Below, piece by piece: positions 8,798 through 16,471 of a stretch of 36,558 nucleotides of DNA (position 1 is the stretch's first letter; every line of letters begins with the position of its first letter). The translations under genes were made by a program, and so were the position numbers. This DNA is from JBFMEX01 sp040752215 (GTDB lineage Bacteria > Pseudomonadota > Alphaproteobacteria > Rhizobiales > Hyphomicrobiaceae): contig JBFMEX010000106.1 in the NCBI GenBank assembly GCA_040752215.1, positions 1 through 36,558 of the forward strand, read 5' to 3'. A model generated the notes under the pieces. The model saw nothing but the letters and a program-made list of their open reading frames with translations. It was not told the origin of the DNA and searched no databases.

Positions 8798-9256
8798 ATG
8801 GACAAGCTGAAGCTGATCGCGCTCGACGCCGAGGACTTGGCGGTCGTATCCGCGCATCTGCAGGATGCGGTCGTCCGGGTCGGCGACATGGCCTACCTGC
8901 CGAGGAGCCGGCGGTTCGCCCTGGTGGCCAATCGCTTCGACTGGGCCGCCAAGGGTGCCAAGGGCCGCAAGGCGCCGTTCCAGCGCCGGCGCTCGGGCCT
9001 GCGCTTCGAGCGCGTGATGGCGGCCCGCGTGGCCGGTCTCGATCTCGCCGCAAAGGGCCACTTCCTGTCCCTGCTCGCGGTGCGATTCGCGCCCGCAGAG
9101 CCGCCGGCGGGGACGATACGGCTCGACTTCTCCGGCGGCGCCAGCGTCGCTCTCGAGGTCGAGTGTATCGAGGCCGAGCTCAAGGACCTCGGCGCGGCGT
9201 GGACCACGCCGAGCAAGCCGCACCACCCCGACGATGAGCCCGGCTCGTCGTCGTGA
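8798..9256 (+). CDS. DUF2948 family protein
   Basis: 152 residues beginning MDKLKLIALDAEDLAVVSAH, the typical DUF2948 start. The protein continues with HLQDAVVRVGDMAYLP, RFALVANRFDW and RRSGLRFERV. It is a small soluble protein of unknown function. I chose the ATG at 8798 over an in-frame upstream start at 8699, because the extra 33 residues are unconserved and the family starts here. A GAGG at 8783-8786 precedes it. Position between murA and hisD is the conserved alphaproteobacterial one and supports the call. The final ten or so residues (HHPDDEPGSSS) are a low-complexity tail. Confidence 0.9.
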   Translation: MDKLKLIALDAEDLAVVSAHLQDAVVRVGDMAYLPRSRRFALVANRFDWAAKGAKGRKAPFQRRRSGLRFERVMAARVAGLDLAAKGHFLSLLAVRFAPAEPPAGTIRLDFSGGASVALEVECIEAELKDLGAAWTTPSKPHHPDDEPGSSS

Positions 9257-9321
9257 CCGGCAGCATCAGGCCGCGAGCCTTGGCGAGCGGCCGCCCAGGA
9301 GCCGGGGCGGGGGTGTGGGGC

Positions 9322-9355
9322 GGGCCCCGGCCCGACCGGCCCCGGGCCGGGGCCC
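9322..9355. repeat. 13-bp perfect GC inverted repeat followed by an 11-C run
   Basis: GGGCCCCGGCCCG at 9322-9334 is exactly complementary to CGGGCCGGGGCCC at 9343-9355, with an 8-nt loop. A run of 11 C (9353-9363) overlaps the right arm. The element lies in the 130-bp spacer between DUF2948 and hisD, 32 bp before the hisD start. It would form a very stable RNA hairpin. There is no U tract, so a standard intrinsic terminator is unlikely; attenuation or RNA-stability control of hisD is possible. Confidence 0.55.
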
Positions 9356-9386
9356 CCCCCCCCGCCCAGGAGCAGCAGAACGCGCC

Positions 9387-10685
9387 ATGCCGAAACGCCT
9401 TGCGACATCCGATCCTGGCTTCGAGGGCGCGTTCGCCGCGCTGCTGGCCGAGAAGCGCGAGGTCTCGACCGAGGTCGACGCCGCGGTGGCGGCGATCGTT
9501 GGCGAGGTGCGCGCCCGCGGCGATGCCGCGCTCGTCGATCTGACCAAGCGCTTCGACGGCCTCGACCTCGCCACGACCGGCATCGCCGTAACCGGCGACG
9601 AGGTGGAGGCGGCCTGTCGCGCATGCGCCCCCGAGACCATCGCCGCGCTGACGCTCGCCCGCGACCGGATCCGCGACCACCACCAGCGCCAGCTCCCGCG
9701 ATCCGAGCGCTATCGTGATGCTGTCGGCGTCGAACTCGGCGACCGCTGGACCGCGGTCGAGAGCGTCGGCCTCTACGTGCCGGGCGGGCTCGCCTCCTAC
9801 CCCAGCTCGGTGCTGATGAACGCGGTGCCAGCCCATGTCGCCGGCGTGCCGCGCATCGTCATGGTGGTGCCGAGCCCGAACGGCGCTTTGAACCCGCTCG
9901 TCCTCGCCGCCGCCAGGCTCGCCGGCGTCGGCGAGATCTATCGCATCGGCGGCGCGCAGGCGGTCGCAGCGCTCGCCTACGGCACCGAGACCATACCGCC
10001 GGTGGCGAAGATCGTCGGCCCCGGCAACGCCTACGTCGCCGCTGCCAAGCGCCAGGTGTTCGGCACGGTCGGCATCGACAGCATCGCCGGCCCTTCCGAG
10101 GTGCTGGTGATCGCCGATGCCGACAACGATCCCGAATGGATCGCCACCGACCTGCTCGCCCAGGCCGAGCACGATACCGCTGCCCAGTCGATCCTGATGA
10201 CCGACGAGGCGGGCCTCGCCGACGCCGTCATGGCCGCGGTCGAGCGCCAGCTCGCCACGCTGCCGAAGAAGGACATCGCCGGCGAGAGCTGGCGACAGTT
10301 CGGCGCCGTCATCGTGCTTCGCTCGCTCGACGAGGCGCCGGCGCTGGCCGACCGGATCGCCGCCGAGCACCTCGAGATCTCGACCCGCGACGCGGAAAGC
10401 CTGGCACACAAGATCCGCAATGCCGGGGCGATCTTCCTCGGCAGCCTGACGCCCGAGGTGATCGGCGACTACGTCGCCGGCTCCAACCACGTGCTGCCGA
10501 CCGCACGCAGCGCCCGGTTCTCCTCCGGCCTCGGCGTGCTCGACTTCATGAAGCGCACCTCGATCCTGAAGCTCGACACGGGCGCGCTTGCCGAGCTCGG
10601 CCCTGCCGCTATGGCGCTCGCCGCCGCCGAGGGGCTCGAGGCACACCGCCGCTCGGTGGCGATCCGACTGGAAAAGCGGGGCTGA
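9387..10685 (+). CDS. hisD: Histidinol dehydrogenase HisD
   Basis: HisD oxidises L-histidinol to L-histidine in two NAD-dependent steps, the end of histidine synthesis. The 432-residue length matches the family. Conserved blocks are all present: SVGLYVPGG, IVGPGNAYVAAAKRQVFG, GIDSIAGPSEVLVIAD, the zinc/active-site region LAQAEHDTAAQS, AAEHLEI, and the C-terminal GSNHVLPTARSARFSSGLGV. The start at the ATG at 9387 gives MPKRLATSDPGFE. A weak CAGGAG lies 14 nt upstream. The strong hairpin at 9322-9355 lies in its leader. It belongs to the conserved murA-DUF2948-hisD-UPF0262 run and is not in a his operon. Confidence 0.98.
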   Translation: MPKRLATSDPGFEGAFAALLAEKREVSTEVDAAVAAIVGEVRARGDAALVDLTKRFDGLDLATTGIAVTGDEVEAACRACAPETIAALTLARDRIRDHHQRQLPRSERYRDAVGVELGDRWTAVESVGLYVPGGLASYPSSVLMNAVPAHVAGVPRIVMVVPSPNGALNPLVLAAARLAGVGEIYRIGGAQAVAALAYGTETIPPVAKIVGPGNAYVAAAKRQVFGTVGIDSIAGPSEVLVIADADNDPEWIATDLLAQAEHDTAAQSILMTDEAGLADAVMAAVERQLATLPKKDIAGESWRQFGAVIVLRSLDEAPALADRIAAEHLEISTRDAESLAHKIRNAGAIFLGSLTPEVIGDYVAGSNHVLPTARSARFSSGLGVLDFMKRTSILKLDTGALAELGPAAMALAAAEGLEAHRRSVAIRLEKRG

Positions 10686-10694
10686 GCCGAGCCG

Positions 10695-11192
10695 ATGCCG
10701 GACGCGCAGACGAAAGCGAGCAACGGCAAGGCGCGACTGGTCGCCATCACGCTCGACGAGCGCTCGATCCAGCGCAACAACCAGAACGTCGAGCATGAGC
10801 GCGAGGTCGCCATCTTCGATATCCTCGACGGCAACAGTTTCGCGCTCGAAGGCCGCGACGACGGACCCTACCGGCTGCATCTTTCGATCGCCGAGGAGCG
10901 ACTCGTGCTCGACGTTTCGACCGAGAACGGCGATCCGGCGATCACGCACATGCTCTCGCTGACGCCGTTCAAGCGCGTCATGAAGGACTACTTCATGGTG
11001 TGCGACACGTACTACGCCGCGATCCGCACCGCGCCGCCCTCGCGCATCCAGGCAATCGACATGGGCCGCCGCGGCCTCCACGACGAGGGCAGCCGCGTGC
11101 TGACCGAGCGGCTCGCCGGCAAGATCGCCATCGATTTCGATACCGCGCGCCGGCTCTTCACGCTGATCTGCGCGCTGCACTGGAAGGGCTAG
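10695..11192 (+). CDS. UPF0262 family protein
   Basis: 165 residues. Recognisable UPF0262 segments are LVAITLDERSIQRNNQNVEH, EREVAIFDIL, SLTPFKRVMKDYFMVCD, and IQAIDMGRRGLHDEGS. It is a soluble alphaproteobacterial protein of unknown function, almost always encoded directly after hisD and before a low-molecular-weight phosphatase gene, exactly as here. It begins 9 bp after the hisD stop and ends 5 bp before the next gene, so the three are probably co-transcribed. No catalytic motif is apparent. Confidence 0.93.
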   Translation: MPDAQTKASNGKARLVAITLDERSIQRNNQNVEHEREVAIFDILDGNSFALEGRDDGPYRLHLSIAEERLVLDVSTENGDPAITHMLSLTPFKRVMKDYFMVCDTYYAAIRTAPPSRIQAIDMGRRGLHDEGSRVLTERLAGKIAIDFDTARRLFTLICALHWKG

Positions 11193-11197
11193 GCCAG

Positions 11198-11656
11198 GTG
11201 GCGGAGCACGGCGAGTTGCCCGGTGCGGTGCTCTTCGCCTGCACCATGAACTCGGTACGCTCGCCGATGGCGGCCGCCATCCTGCGCCATCTCGCCGGCC
11301 GGCGCGTGTATGTGGAATCGGCCGGTGCCAGGGCCGGCGAGCCCGACCCGTTCGTCGCCGAGGTGATGAGCGAGATCGGCATCGATGTTTCCAGGCACAC
11401 CCCGCGCACGATCCGGGACTTGAACGACACCTCCTTCGACGTCGTCGTGACGCTGTCGCCGGAAGCCCACCACCAGGCGCTGGAGCTGACCCGCACCATG
11501 GCTGTCGACGTCGAATACTGGCCGACACTCGATGCGACGGTGACGATGGGCCAGGGCACGCGCGAGCAGACGCTCGCCTCCTATCGCTCGGTGCGCGACC
11601 AGCTGTTCAAGAGGATCAAGCAGCGCTTCGGTTTCGAAGGCGGCCCGACGGTTTGA
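11198..11656 (+). CDS. Low-molecular-weight protein-tyrosine-phosphatase family protein
   Basis: 152 residues from a GTG at 11198 (AAGGG about nine bases upstream; no closer ATG before the P-loop). The phosphatase P-loop CX5RS is at residues 15-22 (CTMNSVRS), with Cys15 the nucleophile and Arg21 the phosphate binder. The following MAAAILRHL and GEPDPFVAEVM GIDVSRH segments fit the family. The general-acid region, often DP in this class, reads YWPTLDAT here, so the residue after Asp differs from what I recall for relatives. The substrate is unknown. In Hyphomicrobiales infA normally follows; here the gene is followed by transposon debris. Confidence 0.88.
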   Translation: MAEHGELPGAVLFACTMNSVRSPMAAAILRHLAGRRVYVESAGARAGEPDPFVAEVMSEIGIDVSRHTPRTIRDLNDTSFDVVVTLSPEAHHQALELTRTMAVDVEYWPTLDATVTMGQGTREQTLASYRSVRDQLFKRIKQRFGFEGGPTV

Positions 11657-11726
11657 TCTCCTCGAGCCAAGCGAGGTCGCACGCCGGATCCCCGATGGAC
11701 CCCTCCGCGCTTCACCGACTAGACCG

Positions 11727-11747
11727 TCATGTCCGCTGGGGACATGA
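11727..11747. repeat. 8-bp inverted repeat at the left edge of the accessory island
   Basis: TCATGTCC (11727-11734) and GGACATGA (11740-11747) pair exactly across a 5-nt loop. The site lies between the LMW phosphatase and the IS630-type remnant. The 184 bp from 11657 to 11840 hold no gene. The repeat may be an IS end or a scar of integration, but no matching partner was found elsewhere in the window. Confidence 0.35.
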
Positions 11748-11840
11748 TAGTTTAGGGTCCGTCCGCCTTAGATGGAATCGGAGGGATCCCCAAATCGGTT
11801 GCGATCCCATTCAAGCTGCATGCTGGAAGCGGAGGCCAGC

Positions 11841-12362
11841 ATGCATGGTTCGCTCCTGTCTCTCGACCCGCGTAAGCGTGCTGTGGCGCAAGTGGCCGGC
11901 GGCATGAGCTGCCACGAGGCCGCGGAGATGAACGACATCGTCCCCTCGACGGTCGTGATGCGGACGCAAAGCCTGCGCCGCACCGGACGTCCGGACGACA
12001 AACCGAAGGGCGGCAAACGCCCCTACCTCCTGGAGGCACAGCGTGTCTGGCTGCTTGCCCGCGGACGGGAGAAGGCGGACCTGATCTTGCACGCTCTTCT
12101 TGGCGAGCGCGCCGAAGAGCGGGGTGTGGCAGTCTCGTGCGACACGCTGTGGCGGTTCCTGGTGCGCGGGGCGCGGGTGGTCGCGCACTTCGCACTCGCC
12201 AATCTCAAACTCGTCCGCGGGAGCATCGCGTCCGCTCGATGGGGAAAGGCATCGACGAGGCGCCGTTTGCCGCGCCGGCCACGCAGTACCGGCCCAACAG
12301 GTGCGACGCTCACCGACGCTCTCCGCAAAGAGGCGAAGCTCGGAGGTTTCCCAATTGCGTAA
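11841..12362 (+). pseudogene. IS630-family transposase, N-terminal remnant
   Basis: From the ATG at 11841 (GGAGG five bases upstream) the frame begins MHGSLLSLDPRKRAVAQVAG and GMSCHEAAEMNDIVPSTVV, the helix-turn-helix start of IS630-type transposases. It continues through a PKGGKRPYLLEAQR linker to ERGVAVSCDTLWRFL, the second DNA-binding helix region. Similarity ends near 12180, and no DDE catalytic domain follows. The remaining 60 codons are unlike a transposase. It is therefore a truncated, inactive fragment. It separates the conserved hisD-phosphatase run from the antiporter operon. The 148 bp after it (12363-12510) contain no gene. Confidence 0.75.
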
Positions 12363-12510
12363 GACCCGCTCGTATCATAGAGGATAGTCAGGGCGACACC
12401 GGAAGGCGCCGACGGAACGCAGAGGCGACCACGAGGTTGGCCCGTCGGCTCGGAAGGGAACGGGCACCGCGGCACAATTGCGGGGCTGCTCGCCGGTGGG
12501 AGACGAGGGC

Positions 12511-12984
12511 ATGAAATCAGCAGGTCTGTGGATACTGTTGCTGGCATTCTGGCTTGCGCTCTCCGGCCATTACACCCCTTTCCTGATTGCCGTCGGCTGC
12601 GGCGCGGCGCTCGCGACGCTGTTCATGGCCTCCCGCATGGGCACGATCGATAGTGAGGGTCTGCCCTCTCACCTTTTCCTCGGCGCCATGAGCTACCTGC
12701 CGTGGCTGTTGTGGGAGATCGTCAAGTCGGCGTGGAACGTCACTCGGATCGTGCTCGACCCCAAGCTGCCGATCTCGCCGTCGATGACCGTCATCGATGC
12801 CAGCCAGCGCACCGCCGCCGGCCTCGTCACCTTTGCGAACTCCATCACGTTGACGCCCGGCACGATCACGATCGGCGTCAAAGGCAACCAGTTGACGGTG
12901 CATGCCCTCGTGCGCGAGGGAGCCCTCGACCTGGAGGCGGGCGGCATGGACCGGCGTGTGCGGCGCATCGAGGAAGGCCTGTGA
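12511..12984 (+). CDS. mrpE: Mrp/Mbh-type antiporter subunit E (MnhE/MbhA-like)
   Basis: 157 residues. Start ATG 12511 follows GGGAGACGAGGGC. Two or three N-terminal membrane helices (GLWILLLAFWLALSG, FLIAVGCGAALATLF, MSYLPWLLWEIVKSAW) precede the conserved soluble tail. That tail has ANSITLTPGTITIGVKGN and then VHALVREG, hallmarks of the MnhE family. It is the first gene of a ten-gene membrane operon. Its stop overlaps the next start (TGATG). Subunit E is a structural part of multi-subunit cation/H+ antiporters in the inner membrane. Opening the operon with E, F, G is the order of archaeal Mbh-like modules. Confidence 0.93.
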   Translation: MKSAGLWILLLAFWLALSGHYTPFLIAVGCGAALATLFMASRMGTIDSEGLPSHLFLGAMSYLPWLLWEIVKSAWNVTRIVLDPKLPISPSMTVIDASQRTAAGLVTFANSITLTPGTITIGVKGNQLTVHALVREGALDLEAGGMDRRVRRIEEGL

Positions 12985-13265
12985 TGTTCGCCGTCGCCGC
13001 GCTCGCCATCATCTCCGCACTCGCGCTCGTGGTCATCCGTGCCATCCTCGGCCCCACGGTGTTCGACCGCGTGCTGGCCGCCAACGCGATCGGCACGCTG
13101 GCCATCCTGCTGCTGGCGGTCGTCGGCTTCCTCACCGGCCGGCCGGAGTGGCTCGATATCGCGATCACCTATGGCCTCCTCAACCTGATCGGCACGCTGG
13201 CCGTCCTGAACTTCTTCCAGCACGGCGATCTGGCCTACGACCTGCCCGGGGAGGACGAGACGTGA
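12984..13265 (+). CDS. mrpF: Mrp/Mbh-type antiporter subunit F (MnhF/MbhB-like)
   Basis: 93 residues with three hydrophobic helices. The family-specific region RAILGPTVFDRVLAANAIGT, with the conserved GP..FDR..A.N pattern, lies between helices one and two. The third helix ends GTLAVLNF. The start overlaps the mrpE stop by one base (TGATG at 12982-12986), which indicates translational coupling. It is a small inner-membrane subunit of the antiporter complex, with no activity of its own known. Confidence 0.93.
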   Translation: MFAVAALAIISALALVVIRAILGPTVFDRVLAANAIGTLAILLLAVVGFLTGRPEWLDIAITYGLLNLIGTLAVLNFFQHGDLAYDLPGEDET

Positions 13266-13624
13266 TGCCGGCACTCATCGATGGTCTCAGCTGGCTTCTC
13301 ATCGTCGCGGGCAGCGCACTCGTCGTCACCGCGGCGATCGGCATTGTGCGCATGCCGGACCTCTACACCCGTATGCATGCCGCCAGCGTCGGCGACTCGC
13401 TCGGCGCCCACCTGCTCATCCTCGGCATGATGCTGCAGGCCGGCTTGAGCCTCGTCACGCTGAAGCTCCTGTTCGTCGGCGCGCTCCTGTTCTTCGTCGG
13501 ACCAGTCGCGACCCATGCGTTGGCACAGGCCGCACTCGCCGCCGGCGTCGAGCCCCACCTGAACGAGGATCGCCGCAAACGCGGGCAGGGCGCGGCGGGC
13601 GAGAGCGAGCCATCGCAGAGCTAG
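13265..13624 (+). CDS. mrpG: Mrp/Mbh-type antiporter subunit G (MnhG/MbhC-like)
   Basis: 119 residues. The MnhG signature GIVRMPDLYTRMHAASVGDS is intact after the first membrane helix. Two further hydrophobic segments follow (LGAHLLILGMMLQAG and LKLLFVGALLFFVGPVATHA). A polar tail of about 35 residues is longer than usual. The ATG at 13265 overlaps the mrpF stop by one base; a GTG at 13262 is an alternative. Subunit G is an inner-membrane component of the complex. Confidence 0.93.
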   Translation: MPALIDGLSWLLIVAGSALVVTAAIGIVRMPDLYTRMHAASVGDSLGAHLLILGMMLQAGLSLVTLKLLFVGALLFFVGPVATHALAQAALAAGVEPHLNEDRRKRGQGAAGESEPSQS

Positions 13625-13633
13625 GGGGCGACC

Positions 13634-14188
13634 GTGGAAGCCACCATCGCCATGACACTCCTGACGATCCTCGCCGTCATCACGCTGGCGATCATTCCGC
13701 AGCGTAACCTGTTCGGCGTCATCATGCTGTCCAGCGCCTACAGCTTCGTCATGGCGAGCGTGCTGATCGTTTTGGACGCGGTCGACGTCGCCATGACCGA
13801 GGCTTCCGTCGGTGCCGGCGTCTCGACGGTGGTGCTGCTCGCGGCGCTGCATCTTACCGGAGGCCAGGAGTATCCGAGACCGCGCACGGCGCTGCTGCCG
13901 ATGTTCGTCGCCACTGTCACCGGCGCCGCGCTCATATGGGGCACCTACAGCCTGCCCGGCTTCGGCAGCCCCGACAAGGTGATCCACACGCACACGGTGC
14001 CGCGCTACATCGCCGAATCGGCGAGCCACGCGATGCCACCCAATATCGTCACGGCGGTGCTGGCGGACTTCAGAGGCTACGACACGCTCGGCGAGACGAC
14101 GGTGATCTTCACCGCAGGAATCGGCGTCTTGCTGCTGTTGAAGGGCCGCCGCCGCAAGGCCAACGATGCGAGCGGAGACGGCAGATGA
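13634..14188 (+). CDS. Stand-alone MrpA C-terminal-like subunit (MbhD/DUF4040 plus MbhE domains)
   Basis: 184 residues from a GTG at 13634, with AGGGGG just upstream. The first half has three helices with the MbhD/DUF4040 motif around DAVDVAMTEASVGAG. The second half resembles MbhE (PPNIVTAVLADFRGYDTLGE, then a last helix FTAGIGVLLLL). In bacterial Mrp these two modules form the C-terminal end of the very large MrpA. In archaeal Mbh they are separate small proteins. Here they are fused to each other but free of the MrpA ND5-like part. The region is thought to shape the ion path. It overlaps the mrpB start by 4 nt. Confidence 0.88.
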   Translation: MEATIAMTLLTILAVITLAIIPQRNLFGVIMLSSAYSFVMASVLIVLDAVDVAMTEASVGAGVSTVVLLAALHLTGGQEYPRPRTALLPMFVATVTGAALIWGTYSLPGFGSPDKVIHTHTVPRYIAESASHAMPPNIVTAVLADFRGYDTLGETTVIFTAGIGVLLLLKGRRRKANDASGDGR

Positions 14189-14607
14189 TCAAGGGCGACG
14201 TGATCCTGAGGGTCGGAGCGAAGCTGCTGCTGCCGTTCATCCTCCTGTTTGCGCTCTACGTGCATTTTCATGGCGACTACGGTCCTGGCGGCGGCTTCCA
14301 GGCCGGCGTAATCAGTGCCGGCACGATCATTCTCTATGCCATCGTGTTCGGACTCGAGGCGGCCAAGCGCGTTGCACCACCGGCCATCGTCGAGCGCATC
14401 ATTCCGCTCGGCGTGCTGATCTACGCAGCAACCGGGCTGCCGGCGCTGCTCCTCGGCCACAACTACCTCGACTACTCCGTGTTGGCACACGATGCCGCGC
14501 ACGCCCACGAATGGGGCATCCTGCTCGTCGAGACAGGCGTGCTGCTCACGGTCTCCTCGACCATGCTGGCCATCTTCTATGCCTTCGCCGAGCGGGGGCG
14601 GGAATGA
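14185..14607 (+). CDS. mrpB: Mrp/Mbh-type antiporter subunit B (MnhB/MbhF-like)
   Basis: 140 residues, four predicted helices. It carries the subunit B motif HGDYGPGGGFQAGVISAGTI and the later LGHNYLDY and HEWGILLVETGVLLTVSSTM segments. The ATG at 14185 overlaps the previous stop in an ATGA arrangement, as does its own end with mrpC. It is an inner-membrane subunit. In Mrp complexes B and C sit between the ND5-like pumps and the E/F/G group. Confidence 0.93.
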   Translation: MIKGDVILRVGAKLLLPFILLFALYVHFHGDYGPGGGFQAGVISAGTIILYAIVFGLEAAKRVAPPAIVERIIPLGVLIYAATGLPALLLGHNYLDYSVLAHDAAHAHEWGILLVETGVLLTVSSTMLAIFYAFAERGRE

Positions 14608-14978
14608 CCGACGGGATCGCGGGTCTCATCGCCCACTACAACTACGTGGTCACCATCTTCCTGATGGTGGCCGGGCTCTATATCGTGATCGCCCGCGGCA
14701 ACATGATCAAGCGCCTGATCGGCCTGTCGCTGTTCCAAACCTCGGTCTATCTGCTCTACATCGGCCCCGGAAAGATCGTGGGCGGCACCGCGCCGATCAT
14801 CGACCCCGCTTATAAAGTCTATTCCAACCCACTGCCTCACGTATTGATCCTGACGGCGATCGTCGTTGGCGTGGCGACGCTCGCGCTCGGCCTCGCGATC
14901 GTCGTGCGCATCAAGGAGAGCTACGGCACGATCGAGGAGGACGAGATCTCGAGCCGTGACAGCGCAGGGGCGCCATGA
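14604..14978 (+). CDS. mrpC: Mrp/Mbh-type antiporter subunit C (NuoK-like, MbhG-like)
   Basis: 124 residues, three helices, homologous to NuoK of complex I. Typical sequence: IARGNMIKRLIGLSLFQTSV, then PLPHVLILTAIVVGVATLAL, the conserved PH.LVLTAIVVG region of MrpC. ATG 14604 overlaps the mrpB stop (ATGA) and the gene overlaps mrpD in the same way. A charged cytoplasmic tail (KESYGTIEEDEISS) closes it. It is an inner-membrane subunit of the antiporter. Confidence 0.94.
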   Translation: MTDGIAGLIAHYNYVVTIFLMVAGLYIVIARGNMIKRLIGLSLFQTSVYLLYIGPGKIVGGTAPIIDPAYKVYSNPLPHVLILTAIVVGVATLALGLAIVVRIKESYGTIEEDEISSRDSAGAP

Positions 14979-16471
14979 CCGCGCTTCGCGAGCACCTGCC
15001 GATCCTGCTGGTCATCCTCCCGCTGCTCGGGGCGATCATCACTGCGCTCCTGCGGCGCGGCACGGTGGCTTGGGGCATTGCCCTGGCGTTCGATCTCGTA
15101 CTGCCGGCGATCGCGCTCTCCCTGCTGCTCGACGTGATGGCGGCGGGCAAGCCCGTCTCCTACCACATCGGCGGCTGGCCGCCGCCGTGGGGCATCGAGT
15201 ACAGGATCGACGCGCTCAATGCGTTCGTACTGCTGACCATCACGATCGTCGGTGCGGTCACGGTGCCCTACGCGAGGAGGAGCGTCGCGCGAGAACTCGA
15301 ATCGCACCAGCACGCATGGTTCTACACCATGTATCTGCTGTGCCTCGCTGGCCTGCTCGGCATCGTCGCCACCGGGGATGCGTTCAACGCGTTCGTGTTC
15401 CTGGAGATCTCCTCACTCGCAACCTATGTCCTGATCGCGCTCGGCCGCAACCGGCGGGCGCTCGTCGCCTCCTACCAGTACCTGATCATGGGCACCATCG
15501 GTGCGACGTTCTACGTCATCGGCGTCGGGCTCCTTTATCTCGTCACGGGGACCCTCAATCTCGTCGACATCGCAGACCGCCTCGGCAGCCTCGCCGACGG
15601 CCAGTGGCGGCCGGTGATGGCCGCACTGGCATTCCTGACAGTCGGCATCTGCCTGAAGCTTGCACTGTTCCCGTTGCACGGCTGGCTGCCCGACGCCTAC
15701 ACCTGCGCGCCGTCGTTCGTCACCGCGTTTCTCGCGGGCACCGCCACCAAGGCCGCCGTCTACCTATTGATCCGCATCTTCTACAGCGTGTTCGGCTCAG
15801 CCATCGCCTTCGACCGTCTGCCGGTCACCGAGGTGCTGGTCGTGTTGTCGATCGCAGCGATGTTCCTTGCCTCGTTCACAGCGGTCTTCGAGGCGAATGC
15901 CAAGCGCATGCTGGCCTACTCCTCTGTCGCGCAGATAGGCTACATTACACTCGGCATCGCGCTCGCCAACCAGGCCGGCCTGACGGGCGGCATCGTCCAC
16001 CTCTTCAATCATGCGCTCATGAAGACGGCGCTGTTCCTGGCGCTCGGCGCCGTCCTGTTCCGCACCGGCTCGGTGCAGATCTCGCATCTCGCCGGAATCG
16101 GCCGCAAGATGCCGTTGACGCTCGCAGCCTTCGTCGTCGCTGCTCTCGGGCTGATCGGCGTCCCGGGCACCTCGGGCTTCATCTCCAAGTGGTATCTGGC
16201 GCTCGGCTCGATCGATCATGGCTGGTGGCCGATCGCGTTCCTGATCGTCGCGAGCTCGCTGATCTCGGTGGTCTACATGGGCCGGATCATCGAGGTCGCA
16301 TACTTCCGCGAGCCCGGGCCGGAGGTTGCAGAGGCTCGCGATCCACCGCTGTCCATGCTCGTTCCGATCCTTGTTCTCGCCGCCGCCACGATCTATTTCG
16401 GCATCGACGTCCGGCTTACGTCGGACGTGGCCGCCGCGGTGGCCTCCAGTCTGCTCGGAGGGCTCAAGTGA
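14975..16471 (+). CDS. mrpD: Mrp/Mbh-type antiporter subunit D (ND4/ND2-like ion pump)
   Basis: 498 residues with about 14 membrane helices of the complex I antiporter-like fold. The functional residues are present: Glu144 in helix 5 (FVFLEISSLATY), Lys228 in helix 7 (KLALFPLHGWLPDAY), and the helix-8 Lys in GTATKAAVYLLIR. RMLAYSSVAQIGYITLG and FNHALMKTALFLALGA are further family motifs. It probably carries H+ across the inner membrane in exchange for cations. It is the first of three ND-like subunits in this operon. It overlaps mrpC by 4 nt and its stop is one base into the next ATG. Confidence 0.95.
   Translation: MTALREHLPILLVILPLLGAIITALLRRGTVAWGIALAFDLVLPAIALSLLLDVMAAGKPVSYHIGGWPPPWGIEYRIDALNAFVLLTITIVGAVTVPYARRSVARELESHQHAWFYTMYLLCLAGLLGIVATGDAFNAFVFLEISSLATYVLIALGRNRRALVASYQYLIMGTIGATFYVIGVGLLYLVTGTLNLVDIADRLGSLADGQWRPVMAALAFLTVGICLKLALFPLHGWLPDAYTCAPSFVTAFLAGTATKAAVYLLIRIFYSVFGSAIAFDRLPVTEVLVVLSIAAMFLASFTAVFEANAKRMLAYSSVAQIGYITLGIALANQAGLTGGIVHLFNHALMKTALFLALGAVLFRTGSVQISHLAGIGRKMPLTLAAFVVAALGLIGVPGTSGFISKWYLALGSIDHGWWPIAFLIVASSLISVVYMGRIIEVAYFREPGPEVAEARDPPLSMLVPILVLAAATIYFGIDVRLTSDVAAAVASSLLGGLK

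Noticed and set aside
9180..11528. Long minus-strand frame of about 782 codons across hisD and UPF0262
   Set aside because: It is antisense to well-conserved genes and its composition (Arg/Gly/Asp-rich) is that of a shadow frame.
11657..11770. Duplicate of the tRNA-Gln 3' end as an attachment site at the left island edge
   Set aside because: Only a short GCTGGGG match is present at 11735-11741; this is too short to support an att repeat.
11657..12510. A displaced or degraded infA after the phosphatase gene
   Set aside because: No frame contains the IF-1 start or its RNA-binding OB-fold motifs in this stretch.
14866..16470. Upstream extension of the second ND-like frame through mrpD, giving 1033 codons
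   Set aside because: The extension is Arg/Pro-rich and non-membranous; the real protein starts at the ATG at 16471, directly at the mrpD stop.
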